Shown: in pieces, positions 46,660-58,326 of the stretch
Layout: every line of letters starts with the position of its first letter
Position numbering within the stretch: position 1 is the first letter of the stretch
From: Nymphaea colorata
Lineage: Eukaryota; Streptophyta; Magnoliopsida; Nymphaeales; Nymphaeaceae
Direction of reading: 5' to 3'
Length of the DNA stretch: 64,000 bases
Assembly (NCBI RefSeq): GCF_008831285.2
Contig: NC_045138.2
Span: forward strand, 15,657,934 to 15,721,933
Notes under the pieces: model-generated
Seen by the model: the letters and a program-made list of their open reading frames with translations, nothing else
Database searches by the model: none
Told to the model about the DNA's origin: nothing
Program-made: the position numbers and the translations under genes

Positions 46660-48564
46660 TTACCAATAATCCCCACATGAACATGACCCATCCTTGAAAT
46701 GATGGAATCTATTTACATCCCTTACAATTATTTCCCTCTCCGTTATCTTAGAAATAAATTTTGTGGCCGTGTGACAGTCACCACAAACTCTAAGGTTCTT
46801 CATTATTCTAATTGTGGTACCTGGCGGAGTACTTATGAGTCCAAATGATATTGCAAGCCTTTCACTATGGGTGTACAAAATGCCAACCTTGAGCTCTTCG
46901 TCGACATCGTGCAACACAAAATTTGTATCTGGAACATATCCAGCTATTTCCATCTTTTTTGCTAGGACGTGAAGCATTTCGTATATTTCTTTAGATTGAG
47001 GATGAGTGTTATCCCCGATGCTGAAATAATGAGTTTTGTTATCAACTTCTATCCAAGTCCATCCAGGTGTCTTCTTTAAACTTTTGCTCGTCATCATCTC
47101 CCTCACCTTGGCTACATCTCCCCATCTTCCACCCTTTGCATATATGTTCGACAGCAGAACATAATAACCAGGATTTCTAGGCTGTAGCTCAAGAAGCTGA
47201 TTAGCAGCTTCCTCAGCCAAGTCAACGTTCCCATGGATCCTACACGCTCCTAACATGGCTCCCCAAAGTCCTTCATCTGCTGTTATTTTCATGCCATTGA
47301 TCAAATTGTATGCTTCATCAAGTCGTCCAGCTCTCCCAAGAAGATCAACCATGCAAGTATAGTGCTTCACATCAGGTTCTACGCCGTATTCAGGCATCAC
47401 ACAGTTAAAAAATCGATGACCCTCGTCAACAAGGCCTGCATGACTGCAAGCAGAAAGAATTGAAACAAATGTAATCCTGTTTGGCCGAACTCCTGAATCT
47501 ATCATCAAGGGAAATAGGTCAAGAGCTTTTCTTCCATACCCATGAACCCCGTAAGCTGAAATCATTGCACTCCAAGAAATAACATTCCTCTGTGGCATCT
47601 CATCAAACATCTTCCTTGCAACACCTATGCACCCACATTTCGCATACATGCCAATCAATGCAGTGCCCAAGATCACATCCAAGGAAAACCCTCTCCTAGT
47701 TATATATTCATGTACTGCAACTGCTTCATGCATCGCGCCCAACTTTGCACATGCAAAAACGACTGTTACCATGGTAACTTTATCAGGAACTACTCCTTCC
47801 TTCTTCATCCTATCAAATAAGGCCAAAGATTCACTGGGAAGACCACTGTCCGCATAAGCAGCAATCATTACCGTCCAGGAAACCAAGTCTCTCTTACTCA
47901 TTTTATCAAACAACTGTCGTGCTTCCTCCAAAACCCCGCACTTAGCGTACATGTCAACGAGAGCAGCCGTCACGAACAAATCCGATCGCAACCCAAACTT
48001 GAAAATCATAGTATGAATCTCTCTACCAACTTTCACACCGATCAAATCCCTGCACGCCCTGAGGGCAAAGGGCGCACTGTAATTATCAAGACGAAAGCCC
48101 GAACGAACCAACTCCCGGAAAACCAACAAGCAATTCCAGTAATCGCCAATCTTGGCAAACCCACCGATCATCACACTCCAAGAAACACAATCCCTTTTCT
48201 CCATTCGATCAAAGAGAACACGGGCATCGGCCATGAACTTAAACTGTGAGTAAGTGTAGAGGAGTTTGTTCGCGACGGCTGCGTTCTGGGTCATGCCCGT
48301 AACAGCCACTTGACCATGAACCTGCCTTACTTGGGCGACGGATTTGCAGGAGATTAGCAGGGAGATGAAGACCTGCTGGTCGGCGGAAGGTGGAAGAAGG
48401 GGTGGTGGGTCCTGGGTGTCCGGGAACGAGTCGGAAACTGCAACACAGGTAGAAAAGAAGCGCATCGACCGCAAATAACGCCATCTCCCCACCGTCCGGA
48501 AAATGTGAACAGGAGGTGCGGCGGCGGAGGAAAGGGAAGCAGTGAACAGAGTTAATGGGCACAT
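46660..48564 (-). CDS. PLS-class pentatricopeptide repeat protein with DYW deaminase domain
   Basis: An intronless frame of 634 residues from the ATG at 48564; the open frame continues upstream without another ATG. After an Arg/Ser-rich presequence (residues 1-60) come tandem PPR motifs of the P, L and S types (for example ALVDMYAKCGVLEEARQLFD and MVDLLGRAGRLDEAYNLI). E/E+ motifs follow (GYYVLLSNIYAKGGRWGDVA), then the DYW domain. The zinc-dependent cytidine deaminase residues are all present: HSE at 566-568, CGDCH at 594-598, CSC at 628-630, and the final DYW triplet. Such proteins edit C to U in mitochondrial or plastid transcripts. The target organelle and site are not predicted here. Confidence 0.95.
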   Translation of the reverse strand: MCPLTLFTASLSSAAAPPVHIFRTVGRWRYLRSMRFFSTCVAVSDSFPDTQDPPPLLPPSADQQVFISLLISCKSVAQVRQVHGQVAVTGMTQNAAVANKLLYTYSQFKFMADARVLFDRMEKRDCVSWSVMIGGFAKIGDYWNCLLVFRELVRSGFRLDNYSAPFALRACRDLIGVKVGREIHTMIFKFGLRSDLFVTAALVDMYAKCGVLEEARQLFDKMSKRDLVSWTVMIAAYADSGLPSESLALFDRMKKEGVVPDKVTMVTVVFACAKLGAMHEAVAVHEYITRRGFSLDVILGTALIGMYAKCGCIGVARKMFDEMPQRNVISWSAMISAYGVHGYGRKALDLFPLMIDSGVRPNRITFVSILSACSHAGLVDEGHRFFNCVMPEYGVEPDVKHYTCMVDLLGRAGRLDEAYNLINGMKITADEGLWGAMLGACRIHGNVDLAEEAANQLLELQPRNPGYYVLLSNIYAKGGRWGDVAKVREMMTSKSLKKTPGWTWIEVDNKTHYFSIGDNTHPQSKEIYEMLHVLAKKMEIAGYVPDTNFVLHDVDEELKVGILYTHSERLAISFGLISTPPGTTIRIMKNLRVCGDCHTATKFISKITEREIIVRDVNRFHHFKDGSCSCGDYW

Positions 48565-48963
48565 CCCCTCCGGCGTCCGGTCACCTTCGAAACATTTGAA
48601 CTCCAACGGACAGGAGCGGGAGCTCTCCAAGCGGGTCGATATTCGCCACTGAGTCGGAACAGAATAACCGATTCATGCGCATCCGGATCGGAAACCACCG
48701 AGTCGCCTGCCTGTTGGTCCGTACGAGGCGTGACTTGGTGGGGTTCGTATTGAGAGAAAAAGGAGAAAGAGCCATTACTTGAGAGAGACGGCATTAATCG
48801 GGTCGGGGCGGTATGCGATAAAAGTCGACCCGTAACGGCGACCGTAGCCCGTAGCCTGCAGCTCTCAGTCATTGAGTTCTCCGCCGGACACCGGAATTCC
48901 CTATATTTCCTCCTCTTCCCGCTTGTCCTATCAATTGGAAGTCTGGGGGGAGGAGAAGACGTC
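48565..48963. promoter_or_regulatory. Divergent promoter of the PPR and LEA_2 genes
   Basis: The two ATGs face outward with 399 bases between them. This stretch is GC-rich and open in several frames, but those frames lack conserved sequence. No TATA box is evident on either side. Confidence 0.6.
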
Positions 48964-49524
48964 ATGGGTCGTCTCGGAAGAGCTACACGAGTCGCCGCAG
49001 TAATTGGCGGAGCTGCCGCCCTCGTGCTGGCCGTCCGGCCGAAGGATCCCCAGTTCGAGCTTCTCTCCATCAACCTCACTGGCTTCCGCCTCCGGTTCGA
49101 ACCTCCGTCCCTCGTCCCCCTCCTCGACATCGGGCTCGTCCTGACCGTCCACGCCACTAACCCCAACGTCGTCGGCGTCCGCTACTCCCGCTCCACCATG
49201 GCCATCTTCTACCGCGGGTCCCTCCTGGGCGAGGCCCACGTCTGCGCCGGCGAGCAGCGGCGCAACGCCTGCCGGATCCTCCGCCTCTCGGGGAAGCTGA
49301 ACTGCCTCGAGATGGCCCACCAGCTCGCCGCGCTCGCCTCCGACCTCGCCCGCCGCGAGATGGAGCTCGCCGCGGAAACGCGGATAAAGGGGTCGGCGAA
49401 CCTCCTCGGGTGGCCGCACCGCTTCCACATCGACGTCCACAGCCGCCTCAAGGTGGATCCACTGCTGCTGGATATCATGGAACAGGAGAACCGGTCCCGT
49501 CTCCAGTTGACGCTCTCCTCCTAG
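48964..49524 (+). CDS. LEA_2/NHL-type membrane protein
   Basis: An intronless frame of 186 residues, very GC-rich. A single hydrophobic stretch near the N-terminus (VAAVIGGAAALVLAV, about residues 10-24) is an anchor or signal. The rest forms one LEA_2 (WHy-type) beta domain, recognised by FELLSINLTGFRLRF, LVLTVHATNPNVVGVRY and STMAIFYRGSLLGEA. LEA_2 proteins include NDR1/HIN1-like defence and desiccation-related proteins, mostly at the plasma membrane or ER. The exact role here is unknown. Confidence 0.88.
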   Translation: MGRLGRATRVAAVIGGAAALVLAVRPKDPQFELLSINLTGFRLRFEPPSLVPLLDIGLVLTVHATNPNVVGVRYSRSTMAIFYRGSLLGEAHVCAGEQRRNACRILRLSGKLNCLEMAHQLAALASDLARREMELAAETRIKGSANLLGWPHRFHIDVHSRLKVDPLLLDIMEQENRSRLQLTLSS

Positions 49525-50864
49525 CCGGTGGAAGATCCTGTTTGGACGATGCCTCCCAAGTTCCTGAATTATCTTCTTCTCGTTCGCCCCCCGTTTCAGT
49601 GCTTTGGGACCATACCATGGGTAGCTTTACGCGGTTATGCTTGTAAAATCATGATCTTGGTCACATTCTCCATCGCAATTTATATGTAGACGCCAATTCT
49701 TTTGTTTTTCCTTCTGTTTCACGATCCATTCTGAGAGGTGAAATCCAAATCCAATCTGATTATAGAAAGTAGACACCCACCTGGATTAGAGTGATCCAAA
49801 TCGTTCTAACTAGTTAAACTAATTTTGAACTTAATTATTAATAAAATATGAATTTTTTTGGTATTTAATAACTTAAAATATGTATTCAAATCTAATGAAA
49901 TGTGCTTCTGGTTCGATAAAAAAAAAGCCGCTTTCTCACACGTTTTATTAGAGGGGCGTATAGATTATTTTATATAGAAAGTTTTTTCCACATTCTACTT
50001 TTTGACCCTTCTAGGAGAGAGCCTTCCATTTAGCTAGCACTAGCAGAGACATTTTGGTCATTTTCAACCTAATCCTTCGTTACGAGTCGATACAAGATCA
50101 TTCAAAAATTACAGACAACCTCATGTGTTGTTAATAAAATAAATTATTAACACATATTTCATCGACGAATTAAAAACGAATGATAAGGGCTATTTCGGTA
50201 TCAACAAAAAGGCCACTTTTAATAGGCGCATTGTATGAAATGGTTCAGTAGTTATGTATAAAAATACTACCAAGATTTAATATATGAAATTTCCCTTTCG
50301 AAATCTGGCCAATCAGTGATCAACACTAGGCTCCCGATGCTTAATATATAAAATATTCTTTTCCTAAACTGGCCAATGCCTGGTCCACACTAGGTTCGAT
50401 TCCAGAACATTCACATCATATTCACAGTAAAATCTACACACCAAGACCTTGGGAAAAAGAATTTAGGTTCCTAGAATGCATGCTCTTGATATATGCATAC
50501 TTCAAAAATGCCATGTTGTTATTTTTATTACATTATGTTTAGTATTTGATTATTAGATTTAGAAATAACATTCATGAAAACAAAAATGTCTTCATCTTTA
50601 CCATATGCATTTTCATATACGAGACGAGTATGAACAATTCATACAACTATTGAAAAAGGAGAAAAGAGCTTCCACAAATTTGATTATTTAATTCGCATCT
50701 GCATGAAATTTGTCGAATCAAGAGGATGAGAGGGTGAGATTTAACGGGCGCTAGTGGACTGAACTTCGGCCTTGTACCGATTGTCTCTGCCGGCGCTATT
50801 TGGGAAGTTCAGCGGCTGCTCCTCAGCCAGGGAAGAGGCTTTTGCCGGGATTCTGGAGAGGCCC
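49525..50864. other. AT-rich spacer with a diverged tandem duplication
   Basis: A unit of about 62 bases (ttaatatat, then ctggccaat, then cacactagg) occurs twice, near 50275-50335 and 50338-50400, clearly diverged. The last ~130 bases before the acyltransferase start are GC-rich and open upstream of the first ATG without conserved sequence. Confidence 0.45.
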
Positions 50865-52868
50865 ATGGAGAGGTCGGTCGGCGGGACGGAGTACAGCTGG
50901 TGCAGGACAGTCGCCAGCGGCACCGGCATCACCGTCCTGACGATCCTCCTCTCCCGCCCGCCGGAGCCCGCGGCTCTCGAGAAGGCCCTCCGCCGGATCC
51001 AATCGCGCCACCCCCTCCTCCGCGCCAGGCTCCAGTGGGGGGACCGCGGCCCCTGCCTCTCCCTCTCCCCCGAGCCGTACCTCTCCGTGGAGGTCGTGGA
51101 TTCATCCGAGACCTCGGTCGTTCTCCGGAGCTCCGACGCCGGGGACCCCTTCCACGCTCTTCTTGAGCACGAGCTTAATCGGAACTCATGGCGGGAGACT
51201 CGGATCGAGACGCCCGCCGAGCTCTTCTTCGCGACGGTTTACCGGTTGCCGGACTCGAGGGCGGTCGTCGCCCTCCGATTGCACACCGGAATTTGCGATC
51301 GCGCCTCCGCCGTGAGCATCCTGCGGAACGTCTTGCAGTCCTACGGTGCGGAAGCCGCCGGCGGGACGGCGGCGGGAGACAGGGAGGGGCAAAATGGGAA
51401 TGAGGAAGCGGGAGAGGTGCCAGGGGCGATAGAGGAGATGGTGCCTCAGGAGAAGGGGAGGAAGCCGTTCTGGGCGCACGGGGTGGACCTGCTGGGCTAC
51501 TCCGTCGGCTCCTTGAGGTTCAGCAACCTCCAGTTCCGTGACACGACGTCGACTCGCGCGTCTCGGGTGGTTCGCTTGCAGATGGATAGGGACGAGACGG
51601 ATCGCATTCTGAAGGTAACAACCATCAATCGTTGAACGCTACAGATCAAGTGAGATGCCACCATGATCATTCATTTTTCTCTTTACTTGTGATTTTGTCC
51701 AGGCATGCAAAGAAAGGGGAGGGATGACCCCGTCTGTGGCTCTGGCGGCGGCGGCCATGAAGGCCGCAAACTTTTCTAAGGAAGAACCAAGACCGCAAGT
51801 TGAAAGCTACGCCGTGGTCACCTTCATTGACTGCAGAACTATTCTGGATCCTCCCCTTCAACTGGATCATGTAGGTATGCCTTTACTGGATACTTCCCCT
51901 GGACTAAGGATGTCTTATGGTTTGTTTGACAAAGAAGGATTAAGGTGGATTCGTGGAACAACTTAGAAAATGTTCAATTAATCTGCCCAATTTGTAATGT
52001 AGATTCATGCAACAGTTACAAACTGTACCATTTTCCAAACGAAACCTTAAGGTGCTAGGCTGATTAGGAGTAAGCTAGAGATTTTTATCACATTAACAGT
52101 TGAGAGAAAGCAAGGAGAAAAAGCTGTAATTAATTCATGCTTAGACGACTAAAATGCTCTGTCTTTTTTTTTTTTTTTTTTTTTTATTTTCTCTCAATAA
52201 ACCATATGAACTAAAGCTGATTTTAAATGGGTCTTGCATCGAAGGGTTGTTTCTTTATATATGTGTGCATGTAAATATACCAGATCTTCATAAATGTGCT
52301 ACTTTGTAAAATGAAAGGTATTTATACAGGGAAACTAGATTATGGGTAGTGATACTAGGTTTATATTCTTTGAGTTTTTGTGCTAATTTGAGTATTGAAC
52401 TTGGGTGGCTTTATAGGGTTCTACCACTCGGCGATACTGAACACGCTGAGAGTAAACAGCCAAGAAGAAGTATGGGACACGGCAGAAAGATATTTCAATG
52501 CCCTCACAAACTCAATGAGGTGCAACAAGCACTTCACTGACATGGGGGACCTCACTTTCCTCATGTGCAAGGCCATCGACCACCCTCCTGCAACTCCTTG
52601 CTCTTCCTTGAGGACCTCATTTCTTGGTGTCTTCGAGTCGCCCATAATTGACGACGACGATGGCGATAAATGGCGGCAGGAGATCGGCGTTGAGGACTAT
52701 GCCGGCTGCACGTCGGTTCACGGCGTCGGCCCGTCCATGGCGTTCTTCGACACGATCAGAGGCGGCCGGCTGGATTGCACATGTGTTTATCCTTGGCCTC
52801 TTCATTCTAGGGAGCAAATTGAACAGCTGGTTCTGAACATGAAAAGCCTTCTCTTAGCCAACATATGA
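50865..52868 (+). CDS. Condensation/alcohol acetyltransferase-like protein, copy 1, three exons
   Basis: Exons 50865-51614, 51703-51874 and 52417-52868 join to 457 residues. The N-terminal TEYSWCRTV and RIQSRHPLLRARLQW (about residues 44-58) match the RHPxLR region of the condensation/BAHD-like acyltransferase superfamily. The expected HHxxxDG motif is present as HTGICDR (His140 to Arg146), so the second, catalytic histidine is replaced by Thr and the Gly by Arg. The C-terminal half has GFYHSAILNT and CTSVHGVGPSMAFFDTIRGG. It resembles uncharacterised plant proteins of this superfamily; substrate and activity are unknown and may have been lost. It is the upstream member of a tandem pair. GC content falls sharply from exon 1 to exon 3. 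Confidence 0.85.
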
Positions 52869-53603
52869 AGGAAGCCCGCTTTGCTTTTTCAATTTTCAAA
52901 GCCTAAAGTTTGCCTGAGCTTGTTTAGCAGTCATGGTTCATGGACAATTCAAAAGGAAATACTTTTGTGCCGTATTTTTATTCTTTTTCTTGCTTAATTT
53001 ACACCACTCTCTGAATCTAAGTATGATATAATATTTTCCAAATCATTCACCTTCGTGCTTTATGCTTTGGCTGTTTCAACAAAATTTGAAATCGTGAGCT
53101 GAGATTTTCTTTTAAAAGTTTCTTTGCTAAAAGTTGTAAAAGAAGTACAGCCAACACAACCAACTGCACTAATGGTTGGGCCAAAAGTGGACGTAGCTAA
53201 CTTGAAATCGACAAAGTCCCCAAACTAAACCGACTTTATGCGCTGTTCTTTTTTGCTTTTAAGAAAATTGCCGTTTATATGCATTTTTTATTTTTATTTT
53301 TCTTTTTTAAAAACGACTTTTGAGTGTTTTTGGTCGATTCACAAGCGGTTCAGCTGAATCCGCGAATCATCTGATTTACCGAATCGGCAACTCTCTCGAT
53401 TCGGTTTAGGAACCGATTTTACAGTATTGCTAAAAAGGATTTGGATTTGGATACGAGAGTCGATCGATCTGGATCGGTTCGTCCCGTTTCGGGTCCGGTA
53501 AAGCTCACGTGATAAGCCCAAAAAAGCATTGCTAAAAGCCTAAAAGTAGTGGCAAAGAAAAAAAGATCATCCGACGAGGGCATTTCCGTCATTAAATTGG
53601 AAG
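52869..53603. other. Spacer between the tandem acyltransferase-like genes
   Basis: Holds the copy-1 3' untranslated region and an AT-rich run near 53280, then a block rich in gattcgg/aaccgat words (about 53335-53480) that looks like degenerate repeat DNA. No TATA box stands out ahead of copy 2. Confidence 0.45.
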
Positions 53604-56600
53604 TTGAGAAGTCTCAACCTCGAGTTCATCGGGCAGCACTTTTTCTGCTCCCTGGTCATTTCTCCATCCTCAGGGAAGAGAATATTTTTCGGTGTTTCCC
53701 AAAATGGCCCTGGAGAGGCAGGCGGGGGGACGGAGTACAGCTGGTGCAGGGCCGTCACCGGCGGCACCGGCATCACCGTCATGGCGATCCTCCTCTCCCG
53801 CCCGCCGGAGCCCGCCAGGCTCGAGAACACGCTCCGCCGGATCCAATCGCGCCACCCGCTGCTCCTCGCCAGGCTCCAGTGGACCGACCGCAACCCGACC
53901 CTCTCCCTCTCCCCCACGCCCTATCTCTCCGTCGAGGTAATCGATTCCGGGGCGACCTCGGGCGTCCTTCAGAGCTCAGACGCCGGAGATCCCTTCCACG
54001 CCCTCCTGGAGCACGAGCTCAACAGGAACTCGTGGCCGGAGACTCGGATCGAGACCCCTGCCGCCCTTTTCTTCGCGACGGTCTACCAGCTGCCGGATTC
54101 CAGGGCGATGCTCGCCCTCCGGCTCCACACGGCAGTATGCGATCGGGTGTCGGCGGTGGCGATCCTGTGCGACCTCAGGCGGATGTACGGCCAGGAGGCT
54201 GCGGCCAGCGAGACGGCGGGCGGGGGAGAGGAGAAAAATGGGAATGAGGAGGCGGGAGAGGTGCCGGGGGCGATCGAGGAGATGGTGCCTCAGGAGAAGG
54301 CGAGGAAGCCGTTCTGGGCGCACGGGGTGGACCTGCTGGGCTACTCCCTCGGCTCCATGAGGTTCAGCAACCTCGACTTCCATGACACGACGTCTGCTCG
54401 GGCGACTCGGATGGTTCGCTTGCAGATGGACCGGGACGACACGCATAGGCTTCTAGAGGTACCGAAGTACTAGCAAAGTTACTTACGTCTTTTCCCTTTG
54501 TCTCTTTTTGAACGTGAACAACTTGAACTTGGCTCTGATCCGTATCGAGGGCTGATGCTCGTCGGCGTATTTCTTTTCTTGATTCAAAAATAAGATAAAA
54601 ATGATTCACAATAACTCGGAAACAAGAAAACCTCTAGAAGAAAATCCATACCAACTGATGACTTTTTGCGAGAAAAACGCAATGCCTGTCGATCGCTTCG
54701 CTACGAGATGAGATACTGACAAAACTCGTCGCAATTCACGAGTCAAGCTCAGCCTGTACTCTTTAATTTGGTGGCCGGGATTCATCTCCGGTTGAAGGAA
54801 AAAACAAAAAATAAAAATTGAGCTGAACTGCTTTGAGCTACTTGGCGTAATTTACCGAGCTAAATTTTGCCGAATTCTTTTCTTTTCCTCCTCAAGCTTT
54901 GGTGTGGCTTGTGCGATTTCACATGGTTCGTTGTTACTGGGTAGGCATGCAGGGAGAGAGGTGTCAAGCTGGGTATCGCGCTGGCAGCGGCGGCATTGAA
55001 GGCGGCGAACAACTCCAAGGAGGAGGGGAGCAGGCCTCAAAGTGAGAACTATGCTGTCGTCACCATCGTCGACTGCCGACCGATTCTGGCGCCTCCCCTC
55101 CAAGCTGATGACACAGGTACTCCTTTTCTGAAATTCTATAGGAAAATGGCATTTTGATCATTGAACAATGCTTAGTATCGGCACTGGAGGGTCAAGAAAA
55201 ATACATACAGAATTGGTGGGCCTTATTGGTCGTATAGAATTCGCTCCAGTAACCTTGATTTTTGGAAGTCATGATTGGAATAGATAATTAAACTTGATGG
55301 AAATAGCATTTATGTAGAGAGTGCCCCACTTGTTCTAAAGACTGTCACAGAAGAAGCAGTGCGTCTCGATTGTTCGAAATAACCCAAGTAAAACGTTGAG
55401 ACATTAGACAATAATCTTTCAAATTATCCAACGTAGATGCACCCCAATTGAACCCTTCCCGTATTTCACCAAAGAACTGCCAAACCCCCTTGGTCCCCTG
55501 TGTTCAACCTTTGCATCTTCTTCATCTTGATAGGCCTCAAATTCAACTATCTAGATGGGCAAATTTCTGGTTGGCTTTCTGCTATGCAAAATTGTACTTG
55601 TATCTTCTGCCAAGAACATTTCATTTGAGAGGCTATTTGACATGAATAGGCTCTTGTAGTTTACATGGGGCGGACCAATTTGTTATAGCCTTCCATGGGG
55701 ATCGATTTGTGAAGAGACGTTGGAGTCGGCTTAAAGCCTAGCTGAAATGGACCCACTTCTGTTCGTGGGTACATGTTCATTTATCATCCCTCAAAAGGCT
55801 GACCGCCAGCCGATTAAGAGTCAAGAGTTGGCCCTTTGTTGGGAGAACTTTGTCTACTTGGCCCGGTGATTCATGACTAGGCTAGGTTCAGGTTTTTGTT
55901 CAACTCCTGCCCAGCCTAGAGTCTGTCTGGTTAAGTTGCAACCAGGCCAAAATAATCTACCGTCGACTGCTTGCAACTATGGATGTAGTAAGGTAAACTA
56001 TGGTCTTAGGCTTATGCGTTTTCTGGTTGGGCCCTTGACACGAGAATGACTAAAGGTAGGCTCACTTCTTTAAATGCAACGTTCAGTTTTCATGTGAAGA
56101 TTATGACACACCAAGCTTTTATCATGAGGAAAGCATAACTTACCTAAAGGAATTGTTAGAGTGGGGCAGGCGATGTGCGTGGGCAGGCGATGTGCGTGGG
56201 CAGTTGAAGTTTGATTTTTCTATGGGAATCAGTCCTTGCGCAAACCAATACTGTGTATGCCTCCCGGGTCGAGGAGGCCCTTTGAGGTTTTACTACTGTC
56301 TCTATGAGGATTTAGAACAAGGTTTTCACCATTGAATTTTGAAAGCACTTCTCGGGACTTGCCAGTCCAATTCAGGTCATTGCGAGAGGGGAGGAACCCA
56401 CCTCCCTTGCTTTTCGGTGCAAGTTGAGTTGAGGTAAACAAGGATGGATTCAGTGATTGATATCGAAAACTTAAAACTGAGGGTCTGCACGGGCGACACT
56501 AAGCTTGGCATAGCTATGGTACTGAGGTTAATGTTAGGCCTTCCTTGAATTTTATGCCTTCCTCCGATCCAGGAATTAGGATACTGTTGAATTGCTTACC

Positions 56601-57554
56601 AATTGTTTCATTCTATATATGTTATAATTTCAACCTTGACCAAATAAATAGTTGTGTGCTACAGCATATGCTGTATAAATGATTGTTTTCCAGAATTTAA
56701 TTATCAAAGTTGTCTTCTATAGGTGAACTTTAATGAAACTAGAACATAGAGATAGACTCCTGGATGGCCTATCCTGGATATGAATGCAGTGTTACAAGGA
56801 GAAAAGAAATTCAATGGTTAGAGCTTCCTTAAATGCCATAGGTTACAAAATCTTATCTGGTCAACCAAGAGTCCATTGAAAAGGTTTGAGCCACAAATGT
56901 CAGATATATGTGGCTCGGATTTCCAAAAGGTAACATCAGAAACTAATTTCTGCAGTACAACTGAAAATCTGTGTAACTGTATTTTACCTTATCTGAATTT
57001 GAAAAATTTTGACTCGTGAGGTGGATCTGGATGGAGTTCCCAGCCGTTTGCAAGGCCCTATACCAACTAACGTCTAAACTTGATTGCCTGTGCTTGTAGG
57101 TTTCTATCACTCAGCAATCTTAAACACACAGAGTGTGAACAGCCAGGAGGATGTGTGGGAGACGGCAAAGAGATACTTCGACTCCCTCTCAAACGCAATG
57201 AGGTGCAACAAGCATTTCACTGACATGGGAGACCTCAACTTCCTTATGTGCAAGGCCATTGACTACCCTCCTGCGACTCCCTACTCTTCCATGAGGACCT
57301 CATTCATTGGTATCTTCGAATCGCCAATAATTGATGACGATGACAGTGTCAATGAATCATGTTCGGAAATAGGTCTGGAGGACTATGTCGGCTGCTCATC
57401 GGTTCACGGCGTTGGTCCGTCCATTGCATTCTTCGACACCATCAAAGGTGGCAGGCTGGATTGTGCATGTCTTTATCCTTGGCCTCTTCATTCTAGGGAG
57501 CAAATGGAGCAGCTGGTTGCGAACATGAAGACCCTTCTCATAGCCAGTGCTTGA
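53604..57554 (+). CDS. Condensation/alcohol acetyltransferase-like protein, copy 2, three exons
   Basis: Exons 53604-54458, 54945-55116 and 57100-57554 give up to 493 residues. Exon 2 has exactly the length of copy 1 (172 bases) and exon 3 differs by one codon. Shared blocks include GEVPGAIEEMVPQEK, KPFWAHGVDLLGYS and RCNKHFTDMGDL. The altered motif is HTAVCDR here, so it is a feature of both copies. The start is doubtful. The ATG that matches copy 1 in position (53704) is out of frame with the rest, by one base in a run of six G at 53724-53729. Only a more distant ATG at 53604, which would add about 40 unrelated residues, is in frame. Introns are longer than in copy 1 (486 and 1983 bases). 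Confidence 0.8.
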
Positions 57555-58257
57555 AGGATGATGGGGCGAGCGCTGGTGGTTACTCAAGCAAGGGTCAGTG
57601 GAATTATTGTGAGATTAGAGGAGTCTAAATACGACCATAAAGTATGGTAGTGAATATTGGGTGCCAAATAAGCTTATTATGTGACATGACAAGTATATTT
57701 CATCATACAAAAAGCAGAAGCCCCTAGCTTTCCCTTATTCTCCCAAGTACAAGCAATTCTGGTAGAGTTCTTGATTTCCTTCAACTTGAAAAATCTATAG
57801 TGTAATCATCTAACCATGCACTTGAAAAAACTCTCTCTCTCTCTGTGTGTGCTCGCGGCAAGAGATAGGCCCTGTATATCGAGTCATGACTATTCTTCGA
57901 CTTGAAAATCGTAACTCTACATCATCAGCTCGGCTAATTCGACTTAATTTCGGATTTTTGGAACAACCATAATTGAAAGCAGAAGAAAAATTAAATATAC
58001 ACCGACATAAACGCCTGAGGAGAATGTCATGACATCATCTCCATTTATGAACCTCAAAGTCACAACTTAAACTAAAACAGAGTTTTGTCGTAGCTCCATA
58101 TAAACCACAATGAGAAAAGAAGCTATCTAAAGCATCCAAAAACGCTTTATAGAACAGAGCCTATAGAAATACAACACTTGAGCAGGCTCAAGAGTTATAC
58201 GCCATTAGAGAAATCAGAGGTAGAAAAGTGGGCGGCCGTAGCTACCAGGTGCACCAA
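57555..58257. other. Spacer between copy 2 and the DOG1-domain gene
   Basis: AT-rich, with a CT run near 57832. No frame of interest. Confidence 0.5.
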
Positions 58258-58263
58258 TATATA
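58258..58263 (+). promoter_or_regulatory. TATA box of the DOG1-domain gene
   Basis: caaTATATAgtgg lies 69 bases upstream of the ATG at 58327. It rules out the longer open frame that begins before it as the true coding start. Confidence 0.65.
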
Positions 58264-58326
58264 GTGGGGCATTTGCAACCAAGCTTCTCGTCTTTACCTC
58301 TGTTCCCTTCACAGCACGAGCAGGCG

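Noticed and set aside
48565-48630. N-terminal extension of the PPR protein
   Set aside because: It begins at TTG; the first in-frame ATG is at 48564.
48552-49166. A 204-codon minus-strand open frame over the PPR/LEA_2 promoter
   Set aside because: It is GC-driven, overlaps LEA_2 on the other strand and resembles no protein; LEA_2 is the clear coding choice.
50772-50864. N-terminal extension of acyltransferase copy 1
   Set aside because: It would need a TTG start. The first ATG in frame (50865) gives a start that fits the family.
58228-58326. N-terminal extension of the DOG1-domain protein
   Set aside because: It starts at GTG and contains the TATA box, so it is promoter and leader.
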